From an uncultured Christensenella sp. (GTDB taxonomy: Bacteria > Bacillota > Clostridia > Christensenellales > Borkfalkiaceae): 7,649 nt of DNA. The position numbers and the translations under genes are program-made. Shown piece by piece: positions 5,601 to 7,649 of the stretch (the first letter of the stretch is position 1; each line of letters opens with the position of its first letter). The stretch spans positions 1-7,649 of the forward strand of contig CAJMEI010000051.1 in the NCBI GenBank assembly GCA_905212395.1, in the 5' to 3' direction. A model generated the notes under the pieces. That model did no database searches. It saw only the letters and a program-made list of their open reading frames with translations, and had not been told where the DNA came from.

Positions 5601-7418
5601 ATAACCGTATTCATAAGGAAGATATACCATTAACGCTCTTACGCTCTTGTAAGACGAGAAAGTAAGAGTAACGTAAGTATCACCGCCTGCCTTATAATCG
5701 GAAGTGTAATTTCCGTAAGTGCTTTCATTATGATATTTAACTAATCCGTCGGTTAAATACTTTAAGTCGCTTCTCGTATCGTTTACTTGTTCGTAACTAG
5801 AATTAGTATAATTTACTTTAATAGTTGCTTCGCTTGCAATATTTTTATATCCGCTTATATCGTAAGGTAAAGGTTGATAGGACAAAGAAGGTCCGTTTGT
5901 CGCAATAATTTTACCTCCGTTATAATCGATTAATTTACATTCATCTACCGCCAAAGCTCTTCCGCCGGAAATAGACGTTCTATCTTTAAACGTATGGTAA
6001 GCAATAAATAATTGTTCGCCTACAGAAATAAAGCAGTGGTGTCCTGCAGATTGAACTCCTGTCCAAGTTCTTTCGGTTCTGATAATCGTTCCGCCGTTTC
6101 TAGGATCAACTTTTCTAAATCCGCTTAAAGGATTATTAGAAGTTGCAAGTCTTACTTGGTAGTTTACGTTCATATATCCGAAAGTCGAGAAAGTCATCAT
6201 ATAGGTGTTACCCGATTTCGTCATGAAAGGAGCTTCGTTTACGCCGTCACCTTCGCCAATAGCGGAACCGCCAACGGTATATTTACCGTATTCGCAAATC
6301 ATGGTTACGGTAGAATAATCGGGAGTAAGCCAATCTTTCATTTTAACGCCGTAAATACATTGACGTCCGTTATAAGACGCGCCGTATCCGGAATAATATA
6401 AATATTTTTGACCGTCGGAATCGATAAACGGGCTTGCGTCTATCGTGTTAGGACATCTATAGCCATCGTTAATTCCCGCGCTGTCTTTAAAGTCGTATAC
6501 AGGTTTAGTGTGGTCTAATATTTTTCCGTCTTTATTAGCAACTCCTTCGGGCGAAACGAAAGGTCCTACGGGCGAAGTAGCGTAAATAACGCTCATATAA
6601 CGCCTACAGTTTTGTTCGAACGTGGGAGTTGTGGAGGACGTTAACAAACCGCCGCTTTCACCGTTATTTACTACGGTGCTGTACATATCCGCATTATAGA
6701 ACATGAAGTAATGATAGGTAACGCCGTTTATGGTTTCTCCTTCTGGGTCGTAAATACATTCGGGAGCCCAGAAGTTAGTTCTTCCCCAGTTATTCATAAG
6801 GTCGGGACGATAAACCGGTCCTAAATCTTCCCAGTTGGTAAGGTCCTTACTTCTCCACGCTTGAAGACCGTGACAACCTAATTGGTCGCTCGTTCCGTAA
6901 GCGTAGAAATAACCGCCGTATTCCGCGCTTTGAGCTTTACTAACGTATATAACCGAAGGGTCTGCTACTTCGAATTTACATTCGTTATAATAGAATAAGT
7001 TTCTATTATATTTAGAAGTCATCGTTTCGTAGTCTTCGTAACTAAAACCGCTATCGGTTCTCTTGCTTGCGGCTATAGTTTCTTGAATAGGTTCGTCAGG
7101 GTCTACGATTCCGCCCGTATCCGAACTATCGGAAGACTCGTCGCTTTTCGAAGAAGTGTTGGAAGACGCGTCGCTTTTCGAAGAAGTGGCGGTAGAACTT
7201 TTAGAAGAACTGTCGGTCGTTCCCGAAGACGTGCTCGAACTCTTACTCGAGCTTGTCGAGCTACTAGACGATTTCGAAGAAGACGAACTTTCTTCTTCCG
7301 TACTACTGGAACTAGCAGGGGTTTGAGAAGAACCGCTCGGCTTGTTACCCTTACTGCACGACGCAAAAATCGACAGCGACATAAGAGCAACCAAAATCAA
7401 TGAAATAATCTTTTTCAT
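2679..7418 (-). CDS. Large surface lipoprotein with GH43 glycosidase domain and C-terminal accessory modules
   Basis: This 1579-residue, cell-surface glycoside hydrolase family 43 enzyme probably removes arabinose or xylose from plant polysaccharides; the subfamily and exact substrate are not clear. It starts at an ATG 7 bases after AAAGGAG. The signal peptide ends at the lipobox FASC (C21), and a serine-rich stalk spans 28-100. The catalytic domain, about 148-505, keeps all three expected acids: base D153 in VADPSV, modulator D327 in TIDASPF, and acid E395 in NEAPF. WAPE (217-220) and the SAGHH...AYH histidines (460, 461, 475) also fit the family. Residues about 520-690 look like a discoidin (F5/8-type) domain, starting NIASEATI with YLTDG at 554-558. 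Three related beta-sandwich-like modules follow (about 735-915, 945-1138, 1160-1355). The C-terminal domain (about 1378-1560) opens with IDGDLSDW, typical of CBM9-like domains. The GH43 call is firm; accessory domain names rest on motifs read by eye. Confidence 0.93.
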   Translation of the reverse strand: MKKIISLILVALMSLSIFASCSKGNKPSGSSQTPASSSSTEEESSSSSKSSSSSTSSSKSSSTSSGTTDSSSKSSTATSSKSDASSNTSSKSDESSDSSDTGGIVDPDEPIQETIAASKRTDSGFSYEDYETMTSKYNRNLFYYNECKFEVADPSVIYVSKAQSAEYGGYFYAYGTSDQLGCHGLQAWRSKDLTNWEDLGPVYRPDLMNNWGRTNFWAPECIYDPEGETINGVTYHYFMFYNADMYSTVVNNGESGGLLTSSTTPTFEQNCRRYMSVIYATSPVGPFVSPEGVANKDGKILDHTKPVYDFKDSAGINDGYRCPNTIDASPFIDSDGQKYLYYSGYGASYNGRQCIYGVKMKDWLTPDYSTVTMICEYGKYTVGGSAIGEGDGVNEAPFMTKSGNTYMMTFSTFGYMNVNYQVRLATSNNPLSGFRKVDPRNGGTIIRTERTWTGVQSAGHHCFISVGEQLFIAYHTFKDRTSISGGRALAVDECKLIDYNGGKIIATNGPSLSYQPLPYDISGYKNIASEATIKVNYTNSSYEQVNDTRSDLKYLTDGLVKYHNESTYGNYTSDYKAGGDTYVTLTFSSYKSVRALMVYLPYEYGYRFKGLTDVKLYYNGGTVTIPSVSLDEDHHFNVGKGAVKVPGGALILEFADLPVNKIEFKLDNALRDGAPIFEVGMGEIVVLSNPNGSTGRVTNVNKEYSYLNAEVPVAVKHDQGKTLGSVNVNGTLYHTTYGFDNLIAEDDGTAGATVTNRWTNDQYAFFKGVNSDTVYFEGKINVYESSSYLNDKWPKLGLVLKNYQACTFFYIDAANNYTQKQLGYTQSKIGGGDWDWNGTEVLSTKYTAGKIVYKGGENYVKLAIAREGDTVRMYCEDIQIFEVTGLRGLGAGSQAAAGFLCFNSGMKIKDYKVITGTNAVSAKVAELKAITDDYIANQSGGTSGMFGDVDTLHKSATTWDTSKDYASGHELYANRKLTLNGTDNNENLLFYKEVSNTLVYMEGTFNATGITSSSESRGKFGYKIVDFFGEKEAGEKGAVKNGIFFYVDAQGSGTITGRDVGLAVYNNGIVTYDVKTKAGVYSYGTPIKLGVFRQAGRFIFFVNDTEVFRYEESALLTKANPSFCSFNIGLEVTEYRISTSKTDPIIAQYYENEVDNYGMINVTFGDVDASRNGWKSVGFTEKRTGGATNTTEGETVTFANVAGQKLYFEAEISCTGTIYGSDKAPKVGLIIKTTTCDFLFAIDAIPNGKGDAPYFGGNNWVCFGFRTTNDGANPTGWTWCDAEGANYAMFREVVGMTYNSSGSAKMQVLYLDGTLYLAVNNAVIYKIEAGSISGLSGGINVGIMAFNLNVVVAGGKACTDDTAIEKVKANLGIVDATAGITIDGDLSDWTTGNAKYSYWDTSTTPLGFEVMAKMGEKGVLVGLHGVVQNINTLNRDWWLNTNIEMKAYSSTNVKRQVYINLKNQAMLVGSYAFNYKKNTTNNVYDVYFEFIVPYSQIGYTGSEEAVWLYFALRPGTPASGVSDKNSKGEEWWSGTVHQDQQGYNGVWLKNVNGTITPTAVGNTYKVTKDGITFVNITNV
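3354..5216 (-). repeat. Three diverged tandem copies of one protein module in the GH43 lipoprotein
   Basis: Residues 735-915, 945-1138 and 1160-1355 share an ordered set of motifs. The first is VYFEGKI, VYMEGTF or LYFEAEI (from 774, 999 and 1206). The second is PKLGLVLK, GKFGYKIV or PKVGLIIK (from 794, 1018 and 1225). The third is FFYIDA, FFYVDA or FLFAIDA (from 808, 1044 and 1238). Each ends in a hydrophobic strand after an F-N pair (CFNSGM, SFNIGL, AFNLNV). Copies 2 and 3 also open with FGDVD. They resemble concanavalin-like (LamG or DUF1080-type) beta-sandwiches. Short helical linkers separate the copies. Confidence 0.75.
7119..7337 (-). repeat. Serine-rich stalk coding region with a 30-bp tandem repeat
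   Basis: Residues 28-100 of the GH43 protein are more than half serine (about 42 of 73), with Lys, Asp, Glu and Thr between. Such stretches usually act as flexible spacers that hold an enzyme away from the membrane. At DNA level 7131-7160 and 7161-7190 are tandem 30-bp copies differing at three bases; they encode the repeating SSKSD units at 79-83 and 89-93. Elsewhere the serine codons are mixed (AGT, AGC, TCG, TCT, TCC). Confidence 0.85.
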
Positions 7419-7425
7419 TTATATA

Positions 7426-7432
7426 CTCCTTT
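7426..7432 (-). promoter_or_regulatory. Ribosome binding site of the GH43 gene
   Basis: The minus strand reads AAAGGAG, followed by 7 bases and the ATG at 7416-7418. The strength and spacing are ideal and support this start over any internal one. Confidence 0.88.
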
Positions 7433-7435
7433 TCG

Positions 7436-7464
7436 CTTTTCCTTAATTTTCGTTAAAAGAAAAG
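7436..7464 (-). repeat. Imperfect inverted repeat in the GH43 leader
   Basis: CTTTTC (7436-7441) pairs with GAAAAG (7459-7464), and inside them TTAA (7443-7446) pairs with TTAA (7453-7456) around a 6-base loop. In the transcript this bulged hairpin would lie just upstream of the ribosome binding site. The stem is nearly all A-U and would be weak. Confidence 0.3.
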
Positions 7465-7538
7465 TCAAAATAATACACGTTTTTATTTTAGTTAGCGTCA
7501 ACCGTAAAAAAACGACGAATGCTCCCTAGCTTACGTTT

Positions 7539-7567
7539 ATTTTATCATAATGGAAAATCATTGTCAA
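7539..7567 (-). promoter_or_regulatory. Strong vegetative-type promoter of the GH43 gene
   Basis: The minus strand has a perfect TTGACA (7562-7567), 17 bp, then TAAAAT (7539-7544). A TGA directly before the -10 gives the extended -10 form TGnTAAAAT. Transcription would start near 7532, leaving a leader of about 113 bases. No catabolite-response element is seen over or next to it. Confidence 0.82.
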
Positions 7568-7616
7568 CACAATATAAAAAAACTTTTAAATTTTATAGTT
7601 TTTTCTTTTTTGTACG

Positions 7617-7644
7617 TTGACAACTCAAAAACCCTTTATATATC
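7617..7644 (+). promoter_or_regulatory. Divergent promoter for a gene beyond the right edge
   Basis: On the plus strand a perfect TTGACA (7617-7622) is followed 16 bp later by TATATC (7639-7644). It points out of the window and away from the GH43 gene. The -10 is only a 4 of 6 match, and the target gene is not visible. Confidence 0.45.
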
Positions 7645-7649
7645 TTGAA

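Noticed and set aside
3241..6401. Several plus-strand open frames of 68-81 codons opposite the GH43 gene (3241, 3498, 3807, 6156)
   Set aside because: They lie wholly inside a well-supported coding region, lack ribosome binding sites and have no recognisable protein features.
7083..7403. Long open frames on both strands over the serine stalk (Arg-rich readings, including 7103-7390 minus)
   Set aside because: They are out-of-frame readings of the repetitive serine codons. They have no ribosome binding site and low-complexity Arg-rich products, and the GH43 frame through the same DNA has a signal peptide and lipobox.
7445..7532. Riboswitch in the 113-base GH43 leader
   Set aside because: No known aptamer core or terminator/antiterminator pair could be recognised, only weak A-U hairpins.
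1..7649. CRISPR arrays, insertion sequences, tRNA or rRNA genes
   Set aside because: I saw no regularly spaced repeats, transposase-like frames, terminal inverted repeats or cloverleaf/rRNA motifs on either strand.

Overview
The window looks like part of a low-GC Gram-positive chromosome, most likely an uncultured anaerobic member of the Clostridia. This is inferred from AT-rich intergenic DNA with A/T-tract terminators, AAAGGAG ribosome binding sites, TTGACA/TATAAT-type promoters, type II lipoprotein signal peptides, and a plant-glycan enzyme of the kind found in gut or rumen bacteria. No rRNA, tRNA, transposase or CRISPR array is visible, so a finer placement is not supported.

Layout from right to left, the direction in which most genes are read. 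At the right edge two promoter-like sequences diverge. The leftward one (7539-7567) drives a 1579-residue surface lipoprotein (2679-7418, minus) that carries an intact glycoside hydrolase family 43 catalytic domain. A serine-rich stalk precedes the enzyme. After it come a discoidin-like domain, three copies of a beta-sandwich-like module and a CBM9-like C-terminal domain. A strong, probably bidirectional, terminator (2621-2656) ends the gene. Next is a roughly 265-bp gene-free stretch with several hairpins, then a small plus-strand gene for a Lys/Asn-rich protein of 77 residues (2122-2355). Divergent from it is a second lipoprotein of 544 residues (345-1979, minus). It has a TTG start, a clear promoter and ribosome binding site, YxYY strand motifs suggestive of a beta-propeller, and a poly-serine C-terminus. 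It ends at a terminator (291-318). At the extreme left edge a third minus-strand gene may begin, because its first 11 codons read like a signal peptide.

How they may work together: the GH43 protein probably sits on the outer face of the membrane and removes arabinose or xylose units from plant polysaccharides, with its accessory modules holding substrate or cell wall. The 544-residue lipoprotein is also exported, but nothing in the sequence ties it to the enzyme. Each large gene has its own promoter and terminator, so they look like separate transcription units rather than an operon. I see no convincing new defence, mobile or RNA-based system. The points most worth a second look are the modular architecture of the GH43 protein, the inverted TTGTCAAC/GTTGACAA pair between the divergent promoters, the CGCTTA/TAAGCG hairpin cluster, and the small unrecognised gene.
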